Positions 26,604-36,290 of a stretch of DNA of 64,000 bases are shown here, piece after piece. This DNA comes from JBDOQU01 sp039839375. GTDB lineage: Bacteria > Pseudomonadota > Alphaproteobacteria > DSM-16000 > Inquilinaceae. A model generated the notes under the pieces. The model did not search any database, was not told the DNA's origin, and saw nothing but the letters and a program-made list of their open reading frames with translations. Made by a program: the position numbers and the translations under genes. The stretch's first letter is position 1; each line of letters opens with the position of its first letter. Where the stretch lies: assembly GCF_039839375.1 (NCBI RefSeq), contig NZ_JBDOQU010000003.1:186001-250000 (forward strand), written 5' to 3'.

Positions 26604-28829
26604 ATGGACTCCCCCGGTTCCAGTTCCCAGGCCGATGCCCAGGCGGCCGAAGCGGACGGCCCGCGCCGCCGCGTGCGCGTGCTGCTGCCCCTGCCGCTGG
26701 CGGAAGCCTACGATTACGCGGTGCCGGAGGGGATGGCGCTTGCGGCCGGAGACTGCGTTCTTGTGCCGCTGGGCAGCCGGGAACTGACCGGCGTCGTCTG
26801 GGGGGAAGGCGGCGGCGATCTTCCCGACAAGCGGCTGAAGGAGGTGCTGGCCCGCCACGACGCGCCGCCGATCCCCGAGGCCAGCCGGCGATTCGTCGAT
26901 TGGGTGGCGAACTATGTGATGAGCCCGCCGGGCGCCGTCCTGCGGATGTGCATCAGCACGCTCTCCGCGCTCAACCCGCCGAAGCCGACCCAGGCGTATC
27001 GGGCGGCGGACGGCGGATCGGTGGCGGGAAAGTTGACCCCCGCGCGCCGCCGGGTGTTGGCGGTGCTGGAAGACGGACCGCCGCGCCTGCCGGCGGAGCT
27101 GGCGCGGGAGGCCGGCTGCGGGACCGGCGTGCTGAAGGGCATGGCGGAGGCCGGGATGATCGAGGCGGTGGCCCTGCCGGCGCGGCTGAACCTTCCCTTG
27201 CCGGACTGGAGCCAGGCGGGGGCGGCGCTTTCGCCCGATCAGCAGGCGGCGGCCGATATGCTGGCCGGGCAGGTCAGGGAGGGCGGCTATAGCGCGACGG
27301 TGCTGGACGGCGTCACCGGGTCCGGCAAGACGGAGGTCTATTTCGAGGCGATCGCCGCCGCGCTGGAGGCGGGCCGGCAGGTGCTGGTGCTGCTGCCGGA
27401 GATCGCGCTTTCGGCGCAATGGCTGGAACGGTTCGCCCGGCGCTTCGGCGCGCCGCCGGCCGAATGGCATTCCGACCTCACGGGCGCGCGCCGCCGGCTG
27501 ACCTGGCGGGCGGTCGCCGAAGGCTCGGCGAAGGTCGTCGTCGGCGCGCGCTCGGCCCTCTTCCTGCCCTTCCCCGGTCTGGGGCTGATCGTCGTCGACG
27601 AGGAGCACGAGACGGCCTTCAAGCAGGAGGACGGGGTCATCTACCACGCCCGGGACATGGCGGTGGTGCGGGCGCATCTGGGGGAGATCCCGATCGCCCT
27701 GGTCTCCGCCACCCCGGCGCTGGAGACGGTGGTCAACGCCGACCAGGGCCGCTATCGGCGGCTCCATCTGCCCGACCGGCATGCGGGCGCAACCCTGCCG
27801 GCGCTGGAGACGATCGATCTCAGGCAGGACAAGCCGGAGCGTCAGCGCTTCCTCTCACCGACGCTGAAGCAGGCGGTGGCGGAGACGCTGGCGGGGGGGG
27901 AGCAGGCGATGCTGTTCCTGAACCGCCGGGGTTATGCCCCGCTGACGCTCTGCGATTCCTGCGGTCACCGGCTAGAGTGCCCGAACTGCACGGCCTGGCT
28001 GGTCGAACACCGGTTGGCGGGCCGCCTGCAATGCCACCATTGCGGCTATGGCGAACGCCTGCCTTCCGTCTGCCCGACCTGCGAAGCCCCCGACAGCTTC
28101 CGCGCCTGCGGGCCCGGGGTGGAGCGGATCGCCGAGGAGGTGGCCGAATGCTTTCCCGACGCCCGCACGATTGTGATGGCGTCGGACCTGATCCACGGGC
28201 CCGCCCAGGCCGCCGACCTCATTCGCCGCATCCAGGAGAGGGAGGTCGATTTGATCATAGGAACGCAGCTCGTCGCCAAGGGGCACCATTTCCCGCTGCT
28301 GACCTTGGTCGGCGTGGTCGATGCCGATCTGGGCCTGTCGGGCGGCGACCTCAGGGCCAGCGAGCGGACCTTCCAGCTTCTCCAGCAGGTGTCGGGACGC
28401 GCCGGGCGGGCGGAACGGCCCGGCCGGGTACTGCTCCAGACCCACATGCCGGAACATCCGGTGCTGGGCGCGCTGGTCGCCGGCGATCGGGACGGCTTCC
28501 TGGCGCAGGAGGCCGAGGCGCGGGAGATGCGGCTGCTGCCGCCCTTTGGCCGGCTGGCGGCGCTGATCGTCTCCGGCCCTCACGCCGGGGATGTCGACCG
28601 TGTCGCCCAGGCGCTTGGCCGGACCGCGCCGCGCGGGAAGGGGATCGACGTGCTGGGGCCCGCGCCCGCGCCGCTTTCCGTGCTGCGCGGGCGGCACCGG
28701 CGTCGGCTGCTGGTCAAGGCCGATCGCCGGATCGCGCTCCAGCGGACGATCGCCGACTGGCTGACGCGGGTGAAGGTCCCGGGCTCCGTCCGGATCGCGG
28801 TCGATATCGACCCCTACAGCTTCCTCTGA
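26604..28829 (+). CDS. priA: primosomal replication helicase PriA
   Basis: 741 residues. The 3' DNA-binding domain occupies about 20-120; Walker A is GVTGSGKTEVYF near 236-247; the DEAH-box variant is VVDEEHETAFKQ near 330. Eight cysteines in pairs (CDSCGHRLECPNC and CHHCGY...CPTCE, plus CG) bind two zinc ions in the middle of the helicase core. GTQLVAKGHHFPLLTLVGVVDAD is helicase motif V. It restarts stalled replication forks and loads the replicative helicase. ATG 26604 starts shortly before the conserved RVRVLLPLPL. Confidence 0.97.
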   Translation: MDSPGSSSQADAQAAEADGPRRRVRVLLPLPLAEAYDYAVPEGMALAAGDCVLVPLGSRELTGVVWGEGGGDLPDKRLKEVLARHDAPPIPEASRRFVDWVANYVMSPPGAVLRMCISTLSALNPPKPTQAYRAADGGSVAGKLTPARRRVLAVLEDGPPRLPAELAREAGCGTGVLKGMAEAGMIEAVALPARLNLPLPDWSQAGAALSPDQQAAADMLAGQVREGGYSATVLDGVTGSGKTEVYFEAIAAALEAGRQVLVLLPEIALSAQWLERFARRFGAPPAEWHSDLTGARRRLTWRAVAEGSAKVVVGARSALFLPFPGLGLIVVDEEHETAFKQEDGVIYHARDMAVVRAHLGEIPIALVSATPALETVVNADQGRYRRLHLPDRHAGATLPALETIDLRQDKPERQRFLSPTLKQAVAETLAGGEQAMLFLNRRGYAPLTLCDSCGHRLECPNCTAWLVEHRLAGRLQCHHCGYGERLPSVCPTCEAPDSFRACGPGVERIAEEVAECFPDARTIVMASDLIHGPAQAADLIRRIQEREVDLIIGTQLVAKGHHFPLLTLVGVVDADLGLSGGDLRASERTFQLLQQVSGRAGRAERPGRVLLQTHMPEHPVLGALVAGDRDGFLAQEAEAREMRLLPPFGRLAALIVSGPHAGDVDRVAQALGRTAPRGKGIDVLGPAPAPLSVLRGRHRRRLLVKADRRIALQRTIADWLTRVKVPGSVRIAVDIDPYSFL

Positions 28830-28835
28830 AGGCGG

Positions 28836-28857
28836 TTCGACGGGCTCGCCATGAGGG
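28836..28857. repeat. TTCGACGGGCTC-type dispersed repeat, copy 1
   Basis: GGTTCGACGGGCTCGCCATGAGG lies 6 bases after the priA stop. It is the same short repeat, with changes, as the copies at 42269-42289 and 42305-42327. Copies of this kind scatter through many alphaproteobacterial genomes in gene tails; function unknown. Confidence 0.6.
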
Positions 28858-28885
28858 GGAGGGAAAGCCCTCCTTCCCTGGCTTC

Positions 28886-30040
28886 TCAAACTCCCAGGGC
28901 CAGCGGCGCTCTTTCCCGGGGAGCGGGTATGCGGGCGCTGCCGAGGACCAGCCGGATCAGGTCCGCCTGACGGTTGATCCCCGTCTTCGCCATGGTCGAC
29001 TGAAGCTGGGAACGGACGGTGACGATGGAGACGCCGTTGCGTTCGGCCACCGCCGCCAGCGTGCGACCTGCGGCGAGTTCGGCTGACAGCCGGGCTTCGG
29101 CCGGTGTCAGGCCGTAGAGGCGTATCAGCGAATCCTCCGTCCGCCGCGGGCTCGCCTCCGGGTCGTGGAGCAGGACCAGCACCCGCGCCGTCTCCATCCC
29201 CAGCGCGTCCGATTGCGGCAGGGCGGCGAAGGACAGGGTGAGCGGCGGCCGATCATCGCTCCGCGGTAGGGCCAGGATCTGGTTCTCCGGCGGGCGTCCG
29301 GTCTCCACGCTCTCCGCCGCCTCACCGACCAGCCTGTGAAGCTCCCGCGCATGCCGGCGGCTGGCCGGGACAAGCTGTCGACGATCGACCGTGACGGCGT
29401 CGGCGGCGGTCAGCATCTCCCGCGCCGTATCGTTGGCGAAAGCGATGTCGCCCTTGGGATCGGTCACGACCGCGCCGACGCTGAGCTGGTCCAGCGCCGC
29501 GTGCAGGGCGTCCCGCTCGGCCTTCAGGGCACCGATCCTAGTGCGCAGCCGCAGGATCGCCTGAAGATGGGGAGTGATCAGGGACAGGCGGCGTGCCTCC
29601 GCGCGCCCGTAGGCGCCGGCGGCCCGGCCGCGGCGGAGGACCAGGCTGGTCGATTCCTCGTCAGACACCTGCAGGTGGACGTCCAGCATGTGCTCGGCGT
29701 CCAGCGGCGTGAAGAAATCATTGTAGATCTCGCTCCGGACATAGCCGTCATAGTCGGGATAGTCGCGGTCACTGAAGATCGTGCCGGCGGCGTCCCCGCG
29801 CCGGTGGCTCAGGATCGGGCTGGTGCGGCTGTAGTGGTCGTCATAGGCCTTGCATTCCGCCGCCGTCACATGGCCGGTGGCGCAATGGACGCGCGTGCGA
29901 TCGGCGCGGTGGTCATGACTCATGATCACCGCATAGCCGCTCGCGAACTCCGACGATAGATGGCCGAGCAGCGGCTCCCAGCCATCTTCCGCCAGGGCGT
30001 ACTCGTACAACGTCCGGATGGCCTCCCGCATACCCCCCAT
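28886..30040 (-). CDS. LuxR-type regulator with PAS domain
   Basis: 384 residues; Met1 at 30040 or Met4 could be the start. The C-terminal 65 residues hold a LuxR helix-turn-helix (YGLTPAEARLSAELAAGRTL and VTVRSQLQSTMAKTG). A PAS-like domain lies at about 195-235 (ALDQLSVGAVVTDPKGDIAFAN). The N-terminal part is of the type found in single-gene LuxR regulators without a response-regulator receiver. It should bind DNA in response to an unknown ligand. It has no obvious target next to it; convergent with priA and followed upstream by msrB on the same strand. Confidence 0.87.
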   Translation of the reverse strand: MGGMREAIRTLYEYALAEDGWEPLLGHLSSEFASGYAVIMSHDHRADRTRVHCATGHVTAAECKAYDDHYSRTSPILSHRRGDAAGTIFSDRDYPDYDGYVRSEIYNDFFTPLDAEHMLDVHLQVSDEESTSLVLRRGRAAGAYGRAEARRLSLITPHLQAILRLRTRIGALKAERDALHAALDQLSVGAVVTDPKGDIAFANDTAREMLTAADAVTVDRRQLVPASRRHARELHRLVGEAAESVETGRPPENQILALPRSDDRPPLTLSFAALPQSDALGMETARVLVLLHDPEASPRRTEDSLIRLYGLTPAEARLSAELAAGRTLAAVAERNGVSIVTVRSQLQSTMAKTGINRQADLIRLVLGSARIPAPRERAPLALGV

Positions 30041-30145
30041 GCCCCCAAGAGCGGTTGAAAGCCGAACCGGAAGTCTAGCAGTTTTCTAAAATTGAAATAA
30101 CGTCGAAATTGGCCCCGCTGCCGATTTATTGGGAAATCGCAACGA

Positions 30146-30670
30146 TCAGGCGAGCAGGTCCGGCATCGGCTCGCCTTCGGGCACGAAGTCCATCGCGACG
30201 CCGTTCATGCAGTAGCGCAGGCCGGTCGGCGGCGGGCCGTCCTCGAAGACATGGCCCAGATGGCCGCCGCACCGGCTGCAATGGACCTCTGTGCGGACCA
30301 TGAACAGCTTCCGGTCTTCCGACGTGCCGACGCCGCCCTCGATGGGGGCATAGAAGCTGGGCCAGCCGGTCCCGCTCTCGAACTTCGTTTCGGACGAATA
30401 GACGGGCTGATTGCAGCCGGCGCAGATGAAAATTCCGGCGCGATGTTCCTGGTTAAGCGGGCTGGAGCCCGAACGCTCCGTCCCGTGGTCGCGAAGAACC
30501 CGGTATTCGGCGTCGGTCAGCAGCTCCCGCCATTCCTCCTCGGTATGGCTCACCGGGAAGTTTCCGCGATTCTCGGCCTTGGCCGAACTTCCGAACAGCT
30601 TCATGGCGCCTGCTCCGCTAAGGGCGACCGCCGCGGCGGCGGTCATGCCAAGATGTCGACGTGTGAGCAT
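30146..30670 (-). CDS. msrB: periplasmic peptide-methionine (R)-S-oxide reductase
   Basis: 174 residues with an N-terminal TAT-like signal (RRHLG near 4-8 and a hydrophobic stretch to about 30). Zinc cysteines are Cys83/Cys86 (CAGC) and Cys131/Cys134 (CSRC); the catalytic cysteine is Cys154 in RYCMNG. GTGWPSFYAP near 101-110 is the substrate site. It repairs oxidised methionine in exported proteins, using a thioredoxin-type donor; the TAT signal distinguishes it from cytoplasmic MsrB. No adjacent MsrA or redox partner is visible. Confidence 0.94.
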   Translation of the reverse strand: MLTRRHLGMTAAAAVALSGAGAMKLFGSSAKAENRGNFPVSHTEEEWRELLTDAEYRVLRDHGTERSGSSPLNQEHRAGIFICAGCNQPVYSSETKFESGTGWPSFYAPIEGGVGTSEDRKLFMVRTEVHCSRCGGHLGHVFEDGPPPTGLRYCMNGVAMDFVPEGEPMPDLLA

Positions 30671-30815
30671 CGTTTGAGACTCCTTCTTAGGATTCCGGCT
30701 TCGGATTCCGAATGTGACGATGCTACGCCTTGAGGTGGGGTCCCGGTTTCAACTTTGCCAGCCGACCGGTTCACGATCGCGTGGGCGGGCGGTGAGCCGG
30801 AGGGCGCGGCTGGCG

Positions 30816-33425
30816 TCAGAATCGCCGCAGCAGGCGCTCGATATATTCATGCTCCAGTTCGGGACGGTCGCGTTCGCCCAGGCGACGACGCAACTCGTCC
30901 AGGATCTGGCGGGCGCGCTGGATATCGGCTTCCTCCGGAATCTGGACGTCGCCGGAATCGATGTTGCCGCCTTCGGAGGTCGGGCGGCCAAGCGGGTCGC
31001 GGCCGGATTCGATCCGCTGGCCGGGCTGGCCCGGCTGGGGCTGCATCCCCTGGCGGGCCATCCGCTCCATCATCTGGTCGACCAGCCCTTCCATGCCCTG
31101 CTGGAGCTGGTCCAGCGCCTCCGTCTGCGGCCCCACCGCCTGTCCCGGCTGACCGCCGCCCAGCGCCTGCTCCGACCGCCGCATGGCCTGCTCGGCCTGG
31201 CCGAAGGGAGCGGGGATGCTGCCGGTCATCTCCCCCATCTGGCGCATCATCTCTCCCAGCGCGCGGCGCAGCGCCTCCTGGATCTGCGCCCCCTGGGCGG
31301 GGAAATCCGAAGGGGCGTCGCCCCTGCCGCCACCAGACTCGTCGCCGGGCTGTTGGCCCGGCTGGTTGCCCGGCTGTTGCTGCGGGTTCTGGCCGGGCGG
31401 GTTCTGGCCCTGCTCGCCCTGTTGCCCCGGCTGCCGGCCTTGCTGGTCCTGCTGGGAATTGCGGAAGGTCTGGTCCAGAAGCTCCCGCTGCGCCTCGGTC
31501 AGGCTCTGGAGCTGCTCCATCATCTCCATGAAGCGCTCGTCGGCCTGGTCCTGCTGCGGGGACTGCGCCATCTGGCCGTTCTGCAGGTTCTCCAGCATCT
31601 CCTGCATCTGGGCCAGCATCTCCCGCGCGGCGTCGCGGGCCCCGGTCTCGGACAGCTCCTGCATCCGGTCCAGCATCTCCTGAAGCTGGTCACGGGTGAT
31701 CGCGTTCTCCGGTGTCACGGGCAGGGTTTGGAGCTCCTCGCCCCGCGCCAGCCTTTCCATCATCTGCTGCTGCAGGGCGGCGAGGTAGCGGTCCAGCGCC
31801 TGGCGCAACTCATCCATCAACTCGGCAATGCGTTCGTCCGACGCGCCATTCTCCAGCGCCTCGGCCAGCGCCCGCTGGGCGTCGCGAAGGTCGCGCTCGG
31901 CCATCGACAGATCGCCATCCTCGATCCTCAGCGCCGTGTCCCACAGCAGCCGCTGCACGGGATCGACCAGCGTCTCGACATCGTCCTGGAGCGCCAGCCG
32001 CCGCGCCGCCGTGCGCAGCGCCAGGAAGACGACGATGTCGTCATAGTACCGATCGGGGCGGAGCGAGAGGTCGTTCAGCACCTCCGCCACCACGTCCCGG
32101 CTGGCCGGGTCCAGCATCAGCGCGCGCCGCTGGTCGATGATCGCGCGGGCGACGGGATGGTTGAACTGCCGTTCGGGCAGCACCGTCTCCACCGGCTCGG
32201 CGCGGCCGGTCTGGCCGGCCGCGTCCGTGGCGGCCAGCGCGACCGTCACCCGCTGCCCCGCCCAGGGATGGGGCGTCAGATCGTGATAGCTCGATCCCTC
32301 CGCTTCGCGCGGCAGCCGGCCGGGCACGGGCAGGTCGATGACGATCGGCGTGCGGTCCAGCGCTTCGGGCGCGTCCGGCGGCAGGGTCAGGGTCGCCTGT
32401 ACGGTGTCGACGCCGTAATCGTCCGTCGCCAGATAGGCGAGATGCAGCGCGAACCGCTCCGTCGCGCCGGGCGGTTCGGAAAAGGCGATCTCCGGCGCGG
32501 CGTCGGGGATCACCCGGATCGGCCACGCGCCCAGCGTCTCCTCGCCTTGAGTCACCGCGATGGCCGACCCGCTGGTGACCGTGCTCGAAATCTCGAACGT
32601 ATCGCCGTCGACGCCGGTGAAGGGCGTCAGCGCCTCAGCCAGCCGAAGGACGGGAATCGCCTCGCCGCCGCCGACGCGGGCCAGTAGCGCGCTGCCGACG
32701 GGGATCTCCACCGGCTCGGTCGCGGCCGTCGCCGGCTCGGACTCCCCGCCGCCCTCGGCGCGGAGATAGAGGGGCGGCAGGCCGGTATAGCCCGGCGGCG
32801 TGATGAAGAGGTCGAGAACCGGCGGCGGTTCGGTCGCGGCCTCCGCGAAGTTCGGCGCGACAGCGCGGGCCGCGCGTTCCGACCATTCGCCCCACCCGGC
32901 CACGCCAGCGAGCGCCAGCAGCAGGACGACCAGCCCGCTTGCCCCGAAGCGATCCCTTGCCGGCACGCCGGGCCGGGGCACGCGAAGCCGCCAGAGCCCC
33001 GCCGCCCGCCGCAGGGCTTCCTGATGAAGCGACCAGAGCGTCCGGCTGCCGGCGTCGGCGGAACCGGTCGCCTGAATATCGCGAAGGGCGCTCAAGGGGC
33101 GGTGGGCAAGGCCGCTGTCGGTCTCCAGCCGCCGCCTGGCCTCCGCCTCCGTCGGCAGCTTCAGCCCTATCAGCCCGCGCGCGCCGAGCGCCAGCAGGGC
33201 GAGCAGCGCCGCGATCAGGACAGAGAGGTGGAGCCAGCCGGGGAGGGCGGGGAGAATATCGAACAGCGCGAGGGCGACCAGCCCGCCCAGAAGCAGCGCG
33301 ACCGGCCACAGCGCCGGCCAGATCCGCTCCCACGCCAGCGCCGCCCAGGCTCCGGCGATGCGGATCCTGGGTTCGGCCGGGCTGTTCGATCGTCCGGTCC
33401 GGCGGTCGTCGGGGGCGCGCTGCAC
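30816..33425 (-). CDS. TIGR02302 / DUF4175 membrane protein
   Basis: 869 residues. Two or three membrane helices lie near the N terminus (about 33-90), another at about 160, then a long periplasmic or cytoplasmic region with beta-rich modules (LDLFITPPGYTGLPPLYLR near 230) and a Gln-rich coiled region from about 580, with runs such as QQQPGNQPGQQPGDE and PQQDQADERFMEMMEQLQ. This layout is that of the TIGR02302 family of alphaproteobacteria, function unknown. It ends the lysA-lptM-argH run (17 bases after lysA) and is probably co-transcribed. Confidence 0.9.
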   Translation of the reverse strand: MQRAPDDRRTGRSNSPAEPRIRIAGAWAALAWERIWPALWPVALLLGGLVALALFDILPALPGWLHLSVLIAALLALLALGARGLIGLKLPTEAEARRRLETDSGLAHRPLSALRDIQATGSADAGSRTLWSLHQEALRRAAGLWRLRVPRPGVPARDRFGASGLVVLLLALAGVAGWGEWSERAARAVAPNFAEAATEPPPVLDLFITPPGYTGLPPLYLRAEGGGESEPATAATEPVEIPVGSALLARVGGGEAIPVLRLAEALTPFTGVDGDTFEISSTVTSGSAIAVTQGEETLGAWPIRVIPDAAPEIAFSEPPGATERFALHLAYLATDDYGVDTVQATLTLPPDAPEALDRTPIVIDLPVPGRLPREAEGSSYHDLTPHPWAGQRVTVALAATDAAGQTGRAEPVETVLPERQFNHPVARAIIDQRRALMLDPASRDVVAEVLNDLSLRPDRYYDDIVVFLALRTAARRLALQDDVETLVDPVQRLLWDTALRIEDGDLSMAERDLRDAQRALAEALENGASDERIAELMDELRQALDRYLAALQQQMMERLARGEELQTLPVTPENAITRDQLQEMLDRMQELSETGARDAAREMLAQMQEMLENLQNGQMAQSPQQDQADERFMEMMEQLQSLTEAQRELLDQTFRNSQQDQQGRQPGQQGEQGQNPPGQNPQQQPGNQPGQQPGDESGGGRGDAPSDFPAQGAQIQEALRRALGEMMRQMGEMTGSIPAPFGQAEQAMRRSEQALGGGQPGQAVGPQTEALDQLQQGMEGLVDQMMERMARQGMQPQPGQPGQRIESGRDPLGRPTSEGGNIDSGDVQIPEEADIQRARQILDELRRRLGERDRPELEHEYIERLLRRF

Positions 33426-33441
33426 CGGGCTCGTGTCTCCT

Positions 33442-34701
33442 CTAGAACCAGGGAGGCATCGCCTCCAGTTCGATCATCTCTTCGAATGTGGGCCTTTTTC
33501 GGACGACGGCAAATCGGTTTCCGTCGACCAGAATCTCCGGTGCCAGAGGCCGGGAGTTGTATTCCGACGCCATCACCGCGCTGTAAGCCCCCGCGCCGGC
33601 GAAGGCGACCAGATCGCCCGCCCGCATCGGCGGCAGCGCGCGTTGCCGGGCGAAGGTGTCGCCGCTCTCGCAGACCGGCCCGACCACGTCATAGGGCGTC
33701 ACGGCCCCACCGGCGGCGGGCTCCGCGACCGGCAGGATGTCGTGCCAGGCATCGTAGAGCGCCGGCCGGATCAGATCGTTCATCGCGGCGTCGAGGATCA
33801 GGAAGCGGTGACCGCTGCCTTCCTTCACGAAGATCGTGCGGGCCAGCAGCATCCCGGCTTCGGCGACCAGCGCGCGCCCCGGCTCGACCATCAATTCGAC
33901 GCCCAGCGGCGTCATCTCCGCCTCGACCAGCGCGCCGTACGCTTCAAGGTCCAGCGGCGCTTCCTCCCGATAGGTCACGCCCATGCCGCCGCCCAGATCG
34001 ACGCGGCGGATGTCGAACCCGTCGGCGCGCAGCGTCCGCACCAGCTCGGCCAGCTTGCGATAGGCACTGCGATAGGGGTCGAGCTCCAGAAGCTGGCTGC
34101 CCAGATGCACCGCGACGCCCAGCGGGTCGATGCCGGGCAGCGACCGCGCATGGCGGAACGCCTCGACCGCCATATCCAGGTCGACGCCGAACTTGTCGCC
34201 CTTGCGGCCGGTCGTGATCTTGGCGTGGGTGCGCGCGTCGACATCCGGGTTGATCCGGATGGCGACCGGGGCCGTCGCGCCCGCCTCGACGGCGACGGCG
34301 CTCAGCAGGTCCAGCTCCGGCAGGCTTTCGACATTGATCTGGTGGATGCCGGCGGCCAGCGCGGCGGCCAGTTCGCTCCTTGTCTTGCCGACGCCGGAGA
34401 AGACGATGCGCCCCGGCGGCACGCCCGCGGCCAGCGCCCGGCGCATCTCCCCTTCCGACACAACATCCGCGCCCGCGCCGAAGCCCGTTAGGGTCCGGAT
34501 GATCGCGAGGTTCGAATTGGCCTTGATGGCGTAGCTGATCGCGATCCCGCGCGGCGTCAGCGCGTCTGCGAACCGTCGCCAGTTGGCCCGTAGCCCGGCG
34601 GTCGAATAGACATAGGACGGCGTCCCGACCTCCGACGCGAGCGTGGGCAGCGGCACGTCCTCAGCGCAGAGGACGCCGCCCTTGTAGGAAAAGCCGCTCA
34701 T
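33442..34701 (-). CDS. lysA: diaminopimelate decarboxylase
   Basis: 419 residues from ATG 34701, which overlaps the lptM stop (ATGA). The PLP lysine is in ISYAIKANSN near residue 60; HLGSQ near 195, DLGGGMGV near 225, EPGR near 270 and CESGDT near 345 are the standard barrel and active-site motifs. It makes L-lysine from meso-diaminopimelate, the last step of lysine synthesis. The frame is open for 65 further codons upstream, but that is the shadow of lptM and argH. It is translationally coupled to lptM and argH. Confidence 0.97.
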   Translation of the reverse strand: MSGFSYKGGVLCAEDVPLPTLASEVGTPSYVYSTAGLRANWRRFADALTPRGIAISYAIKANSNLAIIRTLTGFGAGADVVSEGEMRRALAAGVPPGRIVFSGVGKTRSELAAALAAGIHQINVESLPELDLLSAVAVEAGATAPVAIRINPDVDARTHAKITTGRKGDKFGVDLDMAVEAFRHARSLPGIDPLGVAVHLGSQLLELDPYRSAYRKLAELVRTLRADGFDIRRVDLGGGMGVTYREEAPLDLEAYGALVEAEMTPLGVELMVEPGRALVAEAGMLLARTIFVKEGSGHRFLILDAAMNDLIRPALYDAWHDILPVAEPAAGGAVTPYDVVGPVCESGDTFARQRALPPMRAGDLVAFAGAGAYSAVMASEYNSRPLAPEILVDGNRFAVVRKRPTFEEMIELEAMPPWF

Positions 34702-34835
34702 GACGTGGGATAGGTTCGCGGGAAGGTGTCGTTCTCCTCGCCCTGCGGCGGGTCGACGAAGTTCGGCTTCTTGCCGCAGGCGCCCAGCGTCAGGGCTGCC
34801 GCCATGGCCAGGAGGATGAGTGTGCGGTGGATCAT
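34698..34835 (-). CDS. lptM: LptM-like small lipoprotein
   Basis: 45 residues from ATG 34835. A signal peptide with the lipobox LTLGAC (Cys20) is followed by only 25 residues, GKKPNFVDPPQGEENDTF. Alphaproteobacterial LptM proteins sit exactly between argH and lysA and help mature the LPS translocon LptDE. Start and stop overlap the neighbouring genes by 4 bases each (ATGA on both sides), so all three are probably translated as one unit. It lies inside a longer open frame and is easy to miss in automatic annotation. Confidence 0.88.
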   Translation of the reverse strand: MIHRTLILLAMAAALTLGACGKKPNFVDPPQGEENDTFPRTYPTS

Positions 34836-36241
34836 AGGTAGCGCTTCCTGGCTTCGGCGATCGCCTCGCGGACCCGGACGGGCGCCGTGCCGCCATGGCT
34901 CATGCGGCTGGCGACGGAGGCTTCGACGGTGAGGACGGAGAATACGTCGGCGGTGATCTTCGGCTCGACCGACCGCACCGTCTCCAGCGGCAGGTCGGCA
35001 AGGCCGACGCCCGCCTCCTCCGCCAGCCTCACGATCCGGCCGGTGACGTGGTGGGCCTGCCGGAAGGGCAGGTCCAGAACCCGCACCAGCCAGTCGGCCA
35101 GGTCGGTCGCGGTCGGGAAGCCGTTCTCCGCCGCCCGGCGCATCGCCTCCTTGTTCACGCTCATGTCGGCGATCATGCCGGTCATGGCGGCGACGCAGAG
35201 GCTGATGCTGTCGTCGGCGTCGAAGACCGGCTCCTTGTCCTCCTGCATATCCTTGGCATAGGTCAGCGACAGGCCCTTCATCACCGTCAGCAGGCCGATC
35301 AGATGACCGAAGATGCGGCCCGTCTTGGCGCGCGCCAACTCCGCCGCGTCCGGGTTGCGTTTCTGCGGCATGATCGACGATCCGGTGGTGAAGCCGTCCG
35401 ACAGGCGGACGAACCGGAACTGGTCGCAGGTCCAGATCACGATCTCCTCCGCCAGCCGCGACAGGTGCATGGCGCAGATCGCGACGGTGGAGAGATATTC
35501 GATCGCGAAGTCCCGGTCGGAGACGGAATCGAGCGAGTTCGCCGTCGGCCGGTCGAATCCGAGCGCGGCCGCTGTCGCCTGCCGGTCGATCGGGAAGGGC
35601 GTTCCGGCCAGCGCCGCCGCGCCCAGCGGGCTCTCGTTCAGCCGCCTGCGGCCATCCGCCGCGCGGCCCCGGTCGCGGCCGATCATCTCGACATAGGCCA
35701 TGAGGTGATGGCCGAAGGTCACCGGCTGGGCCGACTGAAGGTGGGTGAAGCCGGGCAGGATGGTGTCGGCGTGCCGCTCGGCCTGCGCGATCAGCGCTTC
35801 CTGCAAGGCTTTCAGCCCTTCGTCCAGCCGGTCCAGCGCGTCGCGCGTCCACAGCCGGAAGTCGGTCGCCACCTGATCGTTGCGCGACCGCGCCGTGTGC
35901 AGTCGGCCGGCAGGCGCGCCGATCAGTTCGGCCAGCCGCGCCTCCACATTCATGTGGATGTCTTCATGTTCGGTCTTGAACCGGAACGCGCCGGACGCGA
36001 TCTCGTCAGCGACGGCGTCCAGCCCGCCGGCGATGGCGGCGGAATCCTCGGCCGTGATGATGGCCTGCTTCGCCAGCATCGCGGCATGGGCCTTCGATCC
36101 GGCGATGTCCTGGGCGGCCATGCGCTTGTCGAAGCCGATGGAAGCGTTGATGCGCTCCATGATGGCGTCGGGGCCGCCGGCGAAGCGGCCTCCCCACAGC
36201 TTGTTGCTGGCGCCGTCTTGTTTGGTAGATTTGTCTGGCAT
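34832..36241 (-). CDS. argH: argininosuccinate lyase
   Basis: 469 residues. The fumarase-superfamily signature GSSIMPQKRNPDAAE lies near 287-300, TARSRNDQVATDFRLW near 115, and HLQSAQPVTFGHH near 165. It splits argininosuccinate into arginine and fumarate, the last step of arginine synthesis. It starts 49 bases from the divergent TlpA-like gene and leads the argH-lptM-lysA-TIGR02302 run; lptM overlaps its stop codon. Confidence 0.97.
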   Translation of the reverse strand: MPDKSTKQDGASNKLWGGRFAGGPDAIMERINASIGFDKRMAAQDIAGSKAHAAMLAKQAIITAEDSAAIAGGLDAVADEIASGAFRFKTEHEDIHMNVEARLAELIGAPAGRLHTARSRNDQVATDFRLWTRDALDRLDEGLKALQEALIAQAERHADTILPGFTHLQSAQPVTFGHHLMAYVEMIGRDRGRAADGRRRLNESPLGAAALAGTPFPIDRQATAAALGFDRPTANSLDSVSDRDFAIEYLSTVAICAMHLSRLAEEIVIWTCDQFRFVRLSDGFTTGSSIMPQKRNPDAAELARAKTGRIFGHLIGLLTVMKGLSLTYAKDMQEDKEPVFDADDSISLCVAAMTGMIADMSVNKEAMRRAAENGFPTATDLADWLVRVLDLPFRQAHHVTGRIVRLAEEAGVGLADLPLETVRSVEPKITADVFSVLTVEASVASRMSHGGTAPVRVREAIAEARKRYL

Positions 36242-36290
36242 CGCTCGATCGATCGTTGGGCGTCAGCGGAAAATAGGAAGGTTCTTCGGG

